Shown one piece after another: positions 21,037 to 32,800 of a stretch of DNA of 64,000 nucleotides. Each line of letters starts with the position of its first letter. Position 1 is the first letter of the stretch. The DNA lies in NCBI GenBank assembly GCA_003116875.1, contig BCKT01000010.1, forward strand, positions 124,001 through 188,000. The letters run 5' to 3'. The DNA comes from Takashimella koratensis. Taxonomy: Eukaryota; Basidiomycota; Tremellomycetes; Trichosporonales; Tetragoniomycetaceae. The notes under the pieces are model-generated. The model did not search any database. It saw nothing but the letters and a program-made list of their open reading frames with translations, and was not told where the DNA came from. The position numbers and the translations under genes were made by a program.

Positions 21037-22458
21037 CTATTCCCCCAAAGCTTCCATGATCATTTTGATCAAAACCAAATCGTTCTTCGCATCTGTCGGG
21101 GTCGTCTTGTATGCCTTCCCATTGACGATAGCCTCGTACGCGTCTTCCCATTCGATCGAGTAGGGATCGAGGTAAGTTGGCCGAATGGTCTCTTCAGAGA
21201 GTCCTCCAGTCTCGGTGTTTTGCTGAATGGTGATGGTGATGGGAAGTCCACGGATGAAGGGGCTGTGAAGGTAAGCTCGCCCGTAATGATCTCGGAGACC
21301 AGGCCTAGGCCCAATGAACGACGTCACTTACGTGTCGTACTGGACTTTGATCCGAGCGTTGTCGGTATACACCTCAATATGCGCGTCCCAGATCGCTACA
21401 TTATCCGTGACCGTCTGTCTCATCAGCTTCTTCCCACCTTTTCACTCACCTCGAAATAAACGTTGAAATCCTCGTAATCAAATACGGCACTCCAGGTTCT
21501 TGGCGCATCGGGGTCTCCTTTGTCTCGAGATGCGAAGAGACACTTGGTTGGCATCCCGAATACCTCACGCATAGCGGACATGTCATGGCATCCATGACCG
21601 CCGAGGTGCATCCAAGACCCCGCGTCACGTTGCGTGAGACCTTGACGGCCAAGAACCTCTTCGACATTGGCGAGACGGCGGCGGGACATTTCGGCGGAAG
21701 CGGTGGGTGGGAAGTCTTTAAAGTACTTCAAGCACATTCCGGCTTGAGAGGTGAAGTGTTTGTTCTGTCCAGACAGATGTCAACAAACTCATCACCAACA
21801 CAAAGCTCAATTGGACAAGGTATCAAGCTCACTCACGTATCCGATAATATCCCTCACCCGGGCATACTTGATCTTCTTCCCAATTAACCTCTCCTTCAAC
21901 ATCCCCAAAGCAGGCGCAAACCTTCTCATATACCCTACAAAAATAACCACATTGTTCCTCTTCCTAGCCTCTTCAATAGCGTCTGCCTCGGCGAATGTCT
22001 GAGCCATGGGTTTCTCAATCAGGATGTGTTTACCTGCATTGGCGGTTTGGATAATGTGTTCGGCGTGGTAGGTATCGGTCGTGAGAATGAGGACTAGGTC
22101 GATAGGGATAGGGCTTTGCAACATCGATGTTCTACGGTTTGGGTAAGCACATGGGCAAATCAGGATGAGAAAAGAGGGAGATACAAGGAAAATTGTTATC
22201 CCCCTTACAGATCATAAAACCATGCATCGCTGGGGACCTTGAACCGGTTCCCACAGTGTTCGACCGATTGTTTGGATATATCACATAGCGCAACCACCTT
22301 GAACCGGTCATCTTGTACCATCAGAATAGGTAGCTAAAGTCGTGGTCGTTGTCAGTGATTGCCTCACAAATCGAACGGTCACGGGAGACACTAACATGAG
22401 CGATCTGTGCAATCTCGCCACAGCCAAGAACAGCGACATTGAGGATCTTCCCACTCAT
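21037..22458 (-). CDS. Gfo/Idh/MocA family oxidoreductase, copy B
   Basis: Six exons, 22458..22396, 22333..22209, 22131..21837, 21764..21450, 21414..21332 and 21262..21037, give 368 residues. Motifs match copy A: VAVLGCGEIAQ, HILIEKPMAQT, FVGYMRRFAPALG and CLKYFKDFPPTA. Exon lengths are 63, 125, 295, 315, 83 and 226 nt, identical to copy A except for two extra codons in exon 4, so the two arose by gene duplication after the introns were set. Introns differ fully in sequence and length. Both copies point the same way with the unrelated-branch oxidoreductase inserted between them on the other strand. Role as for copy A: NAD(P)-dependent sugar oxidation, substrate unknown. Confidence 0.9.
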
Positions 22459-23118
22459 TGTAGGTTGCTTTTCGACGAAAGAAGATGATACACGACAAAC
22501 TTAAGCTTCACAAAGCGAATCGAAGGGGGTACATACATAATCCTCGAAAGCGTAAGTACTTTCATGCCCGGCTCCGAGCTGAGCAATGAGCGTTTCGTTC
22601 TGACGGCTGAACTCAATGTGGAGTCGTAGTGGAGCCCTCTTATCGCCACCCAGCTGAGGATTGCAAGTTGCTAAAAATCTCCTAAACTTAGACTACATGC
22701 TTCTCTCGAACCGAGGAAACCGATCGACCCCGCATCGGGTACCCAACAGCCCAGCGGGGCCTAAAGAAATGGACTATTGAGATTTCAATGGCCATGGATG
22801 ACTTCAGGACGTATCACTGAATAGAGGACGCTTCGACTTTGGTCGATTCGCTCGGCTCTCGTCTCACCTCCAGTTCACGTTTCATGTGTCATCTGACTGG
22901 CGCACATGACTTGAACTCGTTTACCCCGCCCAAATCGTACCGAACTGTCTAGTTCCAGTCCTCGCTAAGCAATCTTGAACGTACAGTACATTTCGCTCTC
23001 ATCCTAATCACACGACTACAGAGAACAACTCGTTCAATTGCTCATAGAATCCATCCTATCTTACATACACAAATACTCACACAGAGCAACGTGCTTCCCT
23101 CATCGAGCTGGAGCCCAC
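22459..23118. other. Intergenic, promoter of copy B and 3' flank of malate synthase
   Basis: About 660 bases with no gene seen. I looked for the CGG-N6-CCG sites present in the other cluster promoters and did not find one here. Confidence 0.4.
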
Positions 23119-25393
23119 TTAGAGACCCGCCTTGCGCGAGCCCGTCCCGACCGTGCCCACACCTTCGAGATGCACCATCAAGTCGGTGGTCAAGAAGTCA
23201 CTTGGCCAAGTCGATTTCACCTGAGCGACCATGTACTCGCTGGCGATTTTAACGTGAGCGGCGTCGATTCCGGGAAGAGCGGCGACGTTGGCAGATTCTT
23301 CGGAGAAGATGGGGAGGAGGTAAGATGGGGTAATGGTCTTGCCCGAGTCCTATTTTGAGGAGAGTCAGCGTCGGTTTTTCAGGAGAGATGAGTGACGAGA
23401 TCTAGAACGAGATGAGAGGCATGAAGACACGTACTGTCTTGGAGCCATACTTGCACCACTGCCAAAGCTGGACACGGGCAATCTCGGCCGTCGCGGCGTC
23501 CTCCTGCGCTCATAGTCAGCCGGCTGTCCTCTGTTCCATCAACCGTAGCTCGCTACCACTCACCATGAGGTAGTTGATCGGGACACAGCCGTTGCCCGAG
23601 ATCCAAGCGGCACAGTACGACAAAGCCCTAAATCAATCAGCCCCATCCCGTCATTTCTCATCACTACACTCTCACTCACGCAGAAACGTTGTCCCGCACA
23701 CCCTTCTCGGTGATCTTCCCAGGCACCTTGGGGTCTGCAATCTGTTTGTCGGTAACAACCACGTCCTCGCGGCGGATATAATACTGGTTAGGTCCCTTCA
23801 TGTGTTCGTCGAAGATGTCCATGGCGATCTTCACGAGAGCCGGGTGGGCGACCCAGGTACCGTCGTGGCCTGCAGTCACTTCGCGTTGTTTGTCGGCCCG
23901 GACTTTGGACATGGCGCGCTCGTTGGCGGCAGAGTCGTTCTTGATGGGAATTTGCGCGGACATGCCACCCATTGCTGCGACTTTGCGCCTGGTTATATGT
24001 CAGCTCAGTCGAATGGAGACATCGAGTAAACTTACTTGTGACAAGTCTGGATGAGGAGACGGACGTAAGCGTCCATGAAAGGGACAGTCATTGTGACCTC
24101 TGAGCGGTCGGGGAACACAGCCGCCTTGGATGCGCGCTGTTTCTTGATGCTGCACGTCATCGAGTCAGCTCACTGTCTGCACCAAACCCTCCCAAGTAAC
24201 CACTCACAAGCTAAAGATGTAGTCCCATCGACCACAGTTCAAACCCGCCGAATGCTCCTTGAGCTCGAACAAGATCTCTTCCATCTGGAACGCGGCGGGA
24301 AGCGTCTCGATCAACACTGTCGCGCGGATACAACCCTGCGGAAGTCCCAAGTGGCTCGTGGACAGGGCGAACGCGTCGTTCCACAACCTTGCTTCGAGGT
24401 GGTGTTCCATCTTTGGGAGGTAGAAGTAAGGCCCGAGGCCGCGCTTGATGAGTTCCGCGGCATTGTGGAAGAAGTAAAGACCAAAGTCGAAGAGAGAGCC
24501 CGACATGGGAGTTCCGTCGATAATGAGGCGGGGCTCGTCGAGGTGCCAACCTCGAGGACGGACGAGGAGGACAGCGGGCTTCTCGGAGAGCTTGTAGGAT
24601 TTCCCACCGGTCTCAAAGTCGATCTCGCGGCTGGATGGTGTGAGCGGATAGGCTATGCAGATGGGTGAGGTATACACTCACCGAATGGCGTCGCGGAGGT
24701 TGACCTGGCCAAGGACCATGTTGGACCACGTCGGCGAGTTGGAGTCTGTCCTGGTGTCAGTACGTTCGCTCTGCCTTTGGACAGCCACACGCCTCTGGCT
24801 CTTGGCTCCCACCGACCTGGCATCACAGAAACACTCACCCTCAAAGTCCGCCATGAAGGTCTTGGCGCCCGAGTTAAGGGCATTGATCACCATCTTGCGG
24901 TCAGTCGGGCCGGTGATCTCGACTCTGTAGAGGATCAGCATGAGAAGATGCGACGCGCCGTTGACTGACCGGCGGTCTTCGAGGCCAGGGCCGGGAGGAG
25001 CACACGCCCATGAAGGAGAGGCGCGGACATCGGCGGTCTCGGGGAGGAAGGTGAGTGGTTTCCCCTGGAGTCGCGCGTCAGCTCGTGGTGGTGCAGAGAG
25101 CTATTGAACAACTCCCTCATCTCAGCGGCGACAGTATCGTCCAGCTTCAAAACATAGAATATGAAAAGCGGTCAAGACGTAGGAGGCCAAATCTACGCTT
25201 GCTGTACTCGCTAACGTGAACTCACCTTGTCGAGCTCCTGCTGGACCTTCTTGCGGTTCTCGAGCAACTCCTTACGCCGGTTATCAAAAGTCCGGTGAAG
25301 GATGGCGAGGAACTCGAGTGCGGGCGGGGTGAGGATGGACTCGCCGCCCTTGGGCGGGGCGAGTGTGAGGTGGACGCCGGCTGGGAGGGACAT
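23119..25393 (-). CDS. Malate synthase, glyoxylate cycle
   Basis: The enzyme condenses acetyl-CoA and glyoxylate to malate, needed for growth on acetate or fatty acids. Ten exons, 25393..25226, 25064..24970, 24924..24839, 24745..24682, 24630..24208, 24149..24036, 23988..23680, 23627..23564, 23503..23435 and 23349..23119, give 540 residues, the usual fungal length. Clear family blocks are [43 protein letters not shown], the signature [16 protein letters not shown], and [13 protein letters not shown]. The protein ends RKAGL, not a canonical SKL-type peroxisomal signal, so location is uncertain. The 161-base intron 1 contains a long open stretch that reads through misleadingly. The peptide [14 protein letters not shown] at the junction matches the family. 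Confidence 0.96.
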
Positions 25394-26166
25394 GTCGAGT
25401 AGGGTTGGGTGGGTAGTAGTGAGGGGGTGATGAAGGGGTGGTAGTGGGGTAGTGAGAGATGGATGGACGGTGTGAGAAAGAGAAAGATAGAGGTAGACTT
25501 GGGCGCGGGAATGTAGTCGTGGAATGGGTGGAGGTCAACTCAAAGCGTGGCTGGGCTTAGGTCTGCTTAATTAGAGTTTTTTCTTTCCTCTCGGCTAAGT
25601 GGGGGAAAAGTCAACGCAGATCCGCGTCGGCGTCGGCGTCGACGGAGGTGGCCGATGGAGGAAAGGATGGTGGGTGCCGGGTGTGTTGAGTCGCGGTCGG
25701 GACGGGAGACGGAGCGCCGTGGGTGGGAGTGGATGGACAGCTGACCGGGAGGGGGAGGGGGGAGGGGGTGGAGAAGAGGAAGAGGAAGAGGATGGTGCCG
25801 GCGGTCGCGGGTGACGTGGGGTGGAGGCAAAGATCTTATGGGATTACAATTCACCCACTAGCCAATAGTAATCCGGTTGTAGTCCTAACCGAGCGGTCCT
25901 AATCCGCCGTTCACCGAGATAGGCCGATGGCGTCGGACTTTGAGTGGGCCAATCCTAGCCACCCACGGATCTCATTGAAGATATCGTCGTGAACGGCATA
26001 CACCACTACCAACTCAGAGCAAAGCAGCGGAGCAGACACAAGGCATTGACATCACGGTCCCCCTAAACTATTCACCATCTGATCGTCACGTCTCGTCCTC
26101 TTCGTAATAACTGCTCAGCGCCTGCGCAAATCACGCAGATCCCTCCCTCTCTTTAACAGACAGGGA
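25394..26166. other. Intergenic, promoter of malate synthase
   Basis: About 770 bases with no gene seen. The part nearest the malate synthase ATG (25394..25560) is purine/GT-rich on the plus strand; 25690..25800 holds GGAGGGGGAGG-type runs. Two nearby CCGCCGTTCACC-like strings occur around 25900. Confidence 0.4.
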
Positions 26167-29034
26167 TCACTTGCTCCCAGTGTCTGTCCCACTGGCCGGA
26201 GACGTTGTCGTCTTGCGCGTTGCCAACAGCCCTTGGAACTAAATAATCAAGAAAGAGAAGATATTAGCTCTCGTTCCCCATCCTCTCGATGCCCTCTCGT
26301 TTCCTCGCGGCTCCCTTGGTGTCTCTTCACTGCCTTCCCACAGTTACGCGGATGACTCATACTCACAAAGTTGTGCAAAGCCTCGTTCGGGAGAGCCGCT
26401 GGGCGGTCGCCTGTCGGTGATGTGGGCGACAACGGACCTGGCAGACCTCCTGGTCCAGCTTTGGACGATTCCTGCGATACCGAAAGTAGCCAAGCAGAAT
26501 TGTACAAGACACCAAGCGGAGACAGGAGTGCAATTCGTCAGCACGTGTTCCCTCCGAGTTCTGCTCTCCATCCTGGTCTAATTGGCAACGACCCACTCAC
26601 CCTCCTTGCGATCCGCGAAAACCTCTCTTTCATATCCTCCGCGGACCCTCCTTCCATCTCAACCATCGCCTTTTCTACCGCAGGCAACGACAGCCCTCCT
26701 GTTCCAAGAGGTCCCACCACACCTGCTCTCCTATCTCCTAATGCGGTCGACCCATCTGTCGACGACTGTGACAAGGAGGGTGTCGCACCTGTGCCTGCCG
26801 CCGTCGCGGCGGCGCGGAAAGATGCGCGCGGGTCTTTGGACGAGTCTTTGAGTAGGATCTCCAGGTGCCGCGCGAGGAAGGCTTGTTCTGGTTCGGAAGA
26901 GGTAGCCGCGGATGCGGTCGATGGCTGATAGAAGGGACGAGGTAAGCTTTGAACTGTACACGTTCGTTGTACACGTTCGTTCGGGAGAGGTAATGTGAGG
27001 AAAACCCCAGCAAAATGACAACTCACTTTTGGTCCTCTTTCCGTATCCGGGATCATAGCAATGAACAAATCCTCCACCCCTTCGCTCTCCCCTTCTTCCC
27101 CTTCTTCGCCCTTTGCACGATTTATACTCTCCTTCCAAGCCTTTCCTACACGTTCGGGCTCGAATCCTTCCCTGAGTACGTTGATCTTACCATACGAGTC
27201 CCAGCCAGCGGGTACGAGGACGGTATCGCGATCGAGGACGTTGGCGCGGTGCGTGAACGGGAAGGAGACGGTCGGTGCCGCGAGAGAAGTCGGGGTGGGA
27301 CCGCTGGGATGGAGGGAGGAGTTGGGGCTGGAGTCTGGGTGAAGAGGTGGGGGGATAGTGTAGAGTCGATGCAAGAGGTAGGATTTGAGCAAGGTGTATG
27401 TTTGAGGCTGGGTTGGGGTGGTGTAGAACAGTGCGGCTCCGTCTGCACGTCGTTAGCACGCATCACGTAGCGCAATGGTTCACGGCCGACTCTACGCCTC
27501 TGAAACTCGTTGATAAAGCTATACTCACAGGCAAGGCAAACCATCCTCAACACTTGCTGAACCCAATCTGTCCTCTCTTCCCAACCTGCTCCTTTCATCC
27601 CCATCTCGTCACCTACGGAATCCATCAAGTCCGCGCGTGTACAGACAACAGTCACCGGCACTCCTGCGGGGTTGAGCGTGAGCGAGCCTGGTCCGAGCGG
27701 GAGAAGGAGAGACGAGGATCCGGTGGAGCCCGTGCCGAGGCTGAGAGAGGAAAGGGTCGCGGCGGTTGAAAGTGGGGCGGAGGTGGTAGGCGCTGTAGAG
27801 GTGGATGGAGGTGCAGGCTCGACGTAGTGCTGGATATGCGATTGGACTGGTGATGTCAAGAACGGTACGGTACAAGTGGAATAGGCGAAGGAATAGGATG
27901 ATATGATGGAAGTGAGCGATTAACGGGTAAACAGAACAAAAGCCAACTCACGCTTATCACGCATTTCTTCTGTCTCACCCGGTTGTGCTTCTGCCTGCGC
28001 CCACTTGTCCACCCATGCGAGCCACTGCACCAGTTCCTTTGCCTACAAACGAAGGAGCATGTCAGCTCAAGCCAAATATTGTGACCATGGCCCGAGCGCA
28101 AGCGCAGCTGGACCAACTCGTCCCACACAATGCCTCAGCCCACACATCTCCTCTCCTCCTCCAAGCATCTACCCCGCTGCACACGCCCTTGCGACCGTAC
28201 TTGGCGCAACATGACCTGGAGGCAGAACCAAGACAACACTCACCATTAAACTCGGTCTCGTCCAATCGAGGACAATAACCACCGCGGTATCCTGTAGACT
28301 GTGCGGTGGGAGCGCGACCCGAACGAGGTCGACGAGCGCTGGATCGCGTGACGGAGGGTAGAAGATACTAACAGGTGGCGCCGAGTCTGCGATAGGGCCA
28401 CGTTGAGCCGAGTTGGACGATCAGGCGATGGGTCAGTAAGAACGAAGATGTGTAAGCCGGGATGGAGTAGACGTTGGGCGATGGTGATCGACAAGAAGGG
28501 AAATTATCGTCGTCAGCGTTCCATCTCCTCTCCAAATCCTCGTGCAGACGACCTGACTCACCATCGTCCACTTCAGCAGGCAAGACGTCGTACCCAATAG
28601 CCAAGGGTCCTTCCTTCCCACCCCGTTTCGATCCCAATTTCTCCAACAATGTCGTTCTTCCTCTTTTCCTCTCCGCTAAACAACAACGAAAATCCCAAAA
28701 AAACAACATGATCAGCTCTTTTTTCACATAGGGAGCACGTTCCTTATTCGACTGCAGTACCTTCCTTGGCTTTGAAACTCTAGCCCACCCTACTCTCGGT
28801 CATCAGTGGACTCGACTCACCAAGTAGGATGATATTCTTTCTCGTTAAAGACCGACGCCTCTCGCTTCCTGCCGACCTAAGGATATCCGTCCACATATCT
28901 CCTCCACCCGCAGCTGCTGATCCGCTCCCACCCCCAGATCCACCGCCGCCGCCATTAGTGGCCTGGGAGTACCGAGACGGACCTGCCGCGCCCGCGCTGG
29001 ACGGGGTGATGGGCGAATCCTGTGCGGATACCAT
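26167..29034 (-). CDS. Cytoplasmic dynein light intermediate chain
   Basis: The protein links cargo adaptors to cytoplasmic dynein. Nine exons, 29034..28821, 28675..28562, 28386..28244, 28042..27952, 27846..27529, 27442..27027, 26924..26601, 26471..26367 and 26238..26167, give 598 residues. A Gly/Ser-rich N-terminus precedes the Ras-like fold. Recognised DLIC blocks are MWTDILRSAGSERRRSLTRK then NIILLG, VVIVLDWTRPSLM, LVQWLAWVDKWA, VPVTVVCTRADL, the block LLKSYLLHRLYTIPP, VLVPAGWDSYGKI and, near the end, the helix LHNFFQGLLATRK that binds adaptors in this family. The P-loop is degenerate: the usual Gly-Lys-Ser/Thr reads Gly-Arg-Thr. For exon 7 I chose acceptor 26924 because upstream acceptors break the phase. 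Confidence 0.88.
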
Positions 29035-29808
29035 CCTGGGTCGAAAACGAGCACGTCGAGGGGGTCGAAGGGGTGGTGAGAAGTAGTGACCTGCGATCCT
29101 CGGTAGGCGATAACGATGATAGGTGGAGGGTCCGGTGGAAAGGTGTAGCGATGAAGTGAGGTGTAGATGGGATGTGAAGATGGGGAAGAGAATGGAGGAG
29201 GATGAAGCTCAAGGCGAGGTCGAGGTTGACAATACAGAGACACACACACCGACGCGACCACAGAGTCTAGATTCGAAACACGCGAATTTGATTCCGCTTG
29301 TTTCACCGTCGGTGGGTGGCACTGACCTCGGCTCGGGACAAGCCTCTCAGACCAATGACCGAGATCACCCAAGCAGGGCTAGATCGACCCGAGTCAAACA
29401 AAGCTGGCTTAAGAGAGGAGATAAGATGCAGATCGTGGCATAGATGAAGGAGACTGAGACTACAGAGGAAGAAGGAGAAGTAAAACGGACACATCTAATT
29501 GTTCCATGTTCTTTTGGGTTGGAAGAAAAACGAGAACGAGAAGGAAATAGGGAAGAGGCAGACACGGGATGGAAGATATGGCACATTGGCGTACGTGAGG
29601 AATGGGTCGTTAATGGTGTTTACGAACGATAAGTGGGAGTACGTGATGAGGATATTGTCCTTGGAATGGATGAGTAAAGCAAGATCTGCTCCACTCTTGT
29701 TGTATGTTTTTGGTTTTCGTTTATCTCCTTCTTCCCCTCTCTGCTCCCTCCCTTCCTCCCTTCCTCCCTTCCTCCTTCTCTCCCTCCCTCGCTCGCTCGC
29801 ACAGGCCA
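29035..29808. other. Intergenic, dynein gene promoter and chitin synthase 3' flank
   Basis: No gene is seen. The plus strand has a tandem CCCTTCCTCC repeat at about 29745..29785, only tens of bases past the chitin synthase stop; the remainder is purine-rich on the plus strand. Confidence 0.4.
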
Positions 29809-32800
29809 CTACTCACTCAAGATCTTATCGATCTGCTCATTGATCCACCCGGCCCTCCCTTGCATTTCCGCCCTGGGGAACAACTTGTAAACCCCTTCTC
29901 TCGCTGATCTTTTCGTGACACTCATCAAATCCTGACTACCTAGGTACGCTCTGAGTTTCACTTCGACTTCCTCATCTGTCGGGTTATTTGATTCGCTTGG
30001 GGTAGGCGCAGAGGATCCGAATGGGTTGGCTGTTGTTGCGAGGGAATATGATGAGATTCGGTTGTTCATGTTGGAGTTGGCAAAAGGCATCGAGTGGGGA
30101 GGAAGACCAGAAGGATGGCCGTAGCCTATCCCAGCCATAGACATCATCGAGTTTCTTGGTACACCAAGACCAGGAGGCGCAGGGGGTGGGTAAGTCCCCG
30201 TGTTTGTCGGGAGGAGGAACGACGAATTCGGTCGAAGCAGGGACGCATGTGACGAAGCTGGTGAGTCGAACGGATTGACTCCCATCCCCGTCATCGGTGG
30301 AGGAGGATGCAATCCGGCGCCGGGGAGGTCGTACATGCTACCCGGACCCCACTGGCTCAGCCCGCTCACCGACGTGACCCGCCGCGGATCAACGTACGGG
30401 TTCGCAGGCGAGAGAAGAGATGGATGAGAGGACATGTGTCGAAGGTTGGCGGTCGAGTGGGAAGGGCCGAGAGGGGAAGAGTCCCGCCAGTAATCGGCAC
30501 CTGGAGGGAGATTGGATACGGACGAGTTGACGGACGGACCCCGGGAGTGGCGAGGGATTGGTTGGCGATTAAGCGGAGCGGCGATAGAGGCAGGTTGCTG
30601 CCTGTCGGAATGAAGGGATGCCGTCTCCCACGCATGTGCCTCGTAGTCTGAGAGAGAATTTAGTCGGATGATCTTACAAAATTATCGAGTCGTGTGTGCT
30701 GAGAGACAGGTTGAAGAACACGTTTCACTCACCCTTGAAGGTGCGGTAAGGGATCATCGAATCGTCGAACGGTTCGTCATCCTCAAAGACAATCGTCTTG
30801 TTGTTTCCTTCCCCAATGACCTTGCTGTGGCATTGTCAGCTATCACTGCAGAACTGCGGATGACCCGTCTGCTAGAATGATGCCACTCTAGATGCGGTAC
30901 TCACCGGGTCGTACCCCATGAGAAATCGTCCATGGACCAGAACGAGTAACACGGAAGGAACAGCGAATACACGGGGAATCTAAGACCGTCATTAGCACCT
31001 TTCACCTGTACTCAACTTTATCCACTCACGCAAGGATGTAGACAAACATCCAGCCAATGAGCATAAACTCGCGTTTGAGGATGAAAATGATCATCTGTCA
31101 CACTTGTCAGTTCTATCCACCTAAAATCGGAAAGGATGGAAGAGTAACACGCCCATCGAATCCAAATCTTTTGCTCACCTGAAGACCGTAGACGGCACCG
31201 ATCATGATGAGCGAGACAACGGGGATAGCTGCAGCTCTTGTCGAGACGATCACGATGAGATATATGAGCTATTGGATGTTAGCGATAGTCCGACTCTTTC
31301 AAAGCTTTCTGATCAACGTGTTGTTACTCTCACTCACATAGACACAAGTCGCGGGCAAGATCTGTGACGCGTCAGCGTACTCTCTTGCTTTCTTTCCTCC
31401 ATCCGAGGTCCACCAGCCTGCCCGGTCCACTCACCACAGTCCCGAGGAGATCGATGAAGACGATAAACCGCATTGAAAAGAGACAGAATCCGCACATTTC
31501 CGGCAAGAACAACAACTCCACCAAATTATGAATAGTCGAATTGATCCATCTTCTCCTCTGACTCAATAGGACATTCCATTTACTGGGCGCGACGGTATGT
31601 GCGATCGCATCTGGTGTAAACTTCATTTTACTCGTTGGGAAATGTTTCATCATTAGTGTGGTGAGGTACCTATCTTCACCGAGTGAGAATAGGTTTTTCT
31701 TGTGAAGGGTATCGACGTTGGGCTCGGCGTATTCGTCAATAACGATGGAAGAGATGATCACGGGTCGGCCCTTGTCGGCAGTTCGGATTCGGTAGACGGA
31801 GAAACAACCGGGCAAACAGGTGACGGAACCGAAGAGGGATTCAAAGGCTTTGGTTAGGTGATGAGAGATGTAGTATTCGTAGACTTGGATCATGGTAGTC
31901 AAGGATTCACGCTCATTGGCGAGTTTCGTCTCCCCACAGATTCCAATGATCCGCGAGTCGTCGGACGTGCATGAGATGAGTCGGTTCAAAGAATCAGGAG
32001 TGACAGTCTGTGGCTATCAGCGGGGCTCCGGCACGATTTGTTTTTCTCGAAGAGGTCAAGCAACTGGAACCACGCAAGGGGACCATTTAACTCACAGTGT
32101 CCGCGTCCACCTGGAAGATGTACTCGTAGAACGTTGGGTCGATCCCAATGACGTTTCTCATCTGGTGATAAATCTCGAGCTCGAGCGGACACATGGGTGC
32201 GTCAAAGTGGACTCGATTGAGATACTGCAGAAGCAAGACTTGAGAGTCACGTTTCCCTCTGTTCCCCGGTTTAGACGTTTCCGTTGGTTTCCCGACCTTG
32301 ACAATGACGAGGTACCTGTAGTCAATCAGTAGTGTCCTTCTCCCCTGCTTGCTTCCTCCATTTCTCTCAAACCCTGGTACTCACGGCACTACATGTCCTT
32401 CGTGCTCATACAACCCCGAATAAACCTTCCCATAATTCAACTGCCTGCTCCCTTCCCCAATCGACTTGAACAACAATGGTTCCGGATCGAGTCTAGGGTC
32501 CACACCCAGGATATCCAACACGATCCGTGGCGTGGGTCGGTTGTTACCTGCGCCAATAATGTTGCCGTCACAGATGATGAAGAGGAGTTTACGTTTATCG
32601 TCATAGTTGAGGATAGCGAGGGAATCAATGGTTCGTTTAAGGGATTCTTCACCTTCGGTGTAACAAGGGACTTGGCAGATGACGAATTTGTCGAGTAACT
32701 CGGGACTTCGTTTGGAGCCGAGTTGTAGAGCGGCGAAAACTGGTAGAGAGGGTTGGTCAGCATTACCTCCAGTTCCACTCTTTTGATTTGATACATCCTC

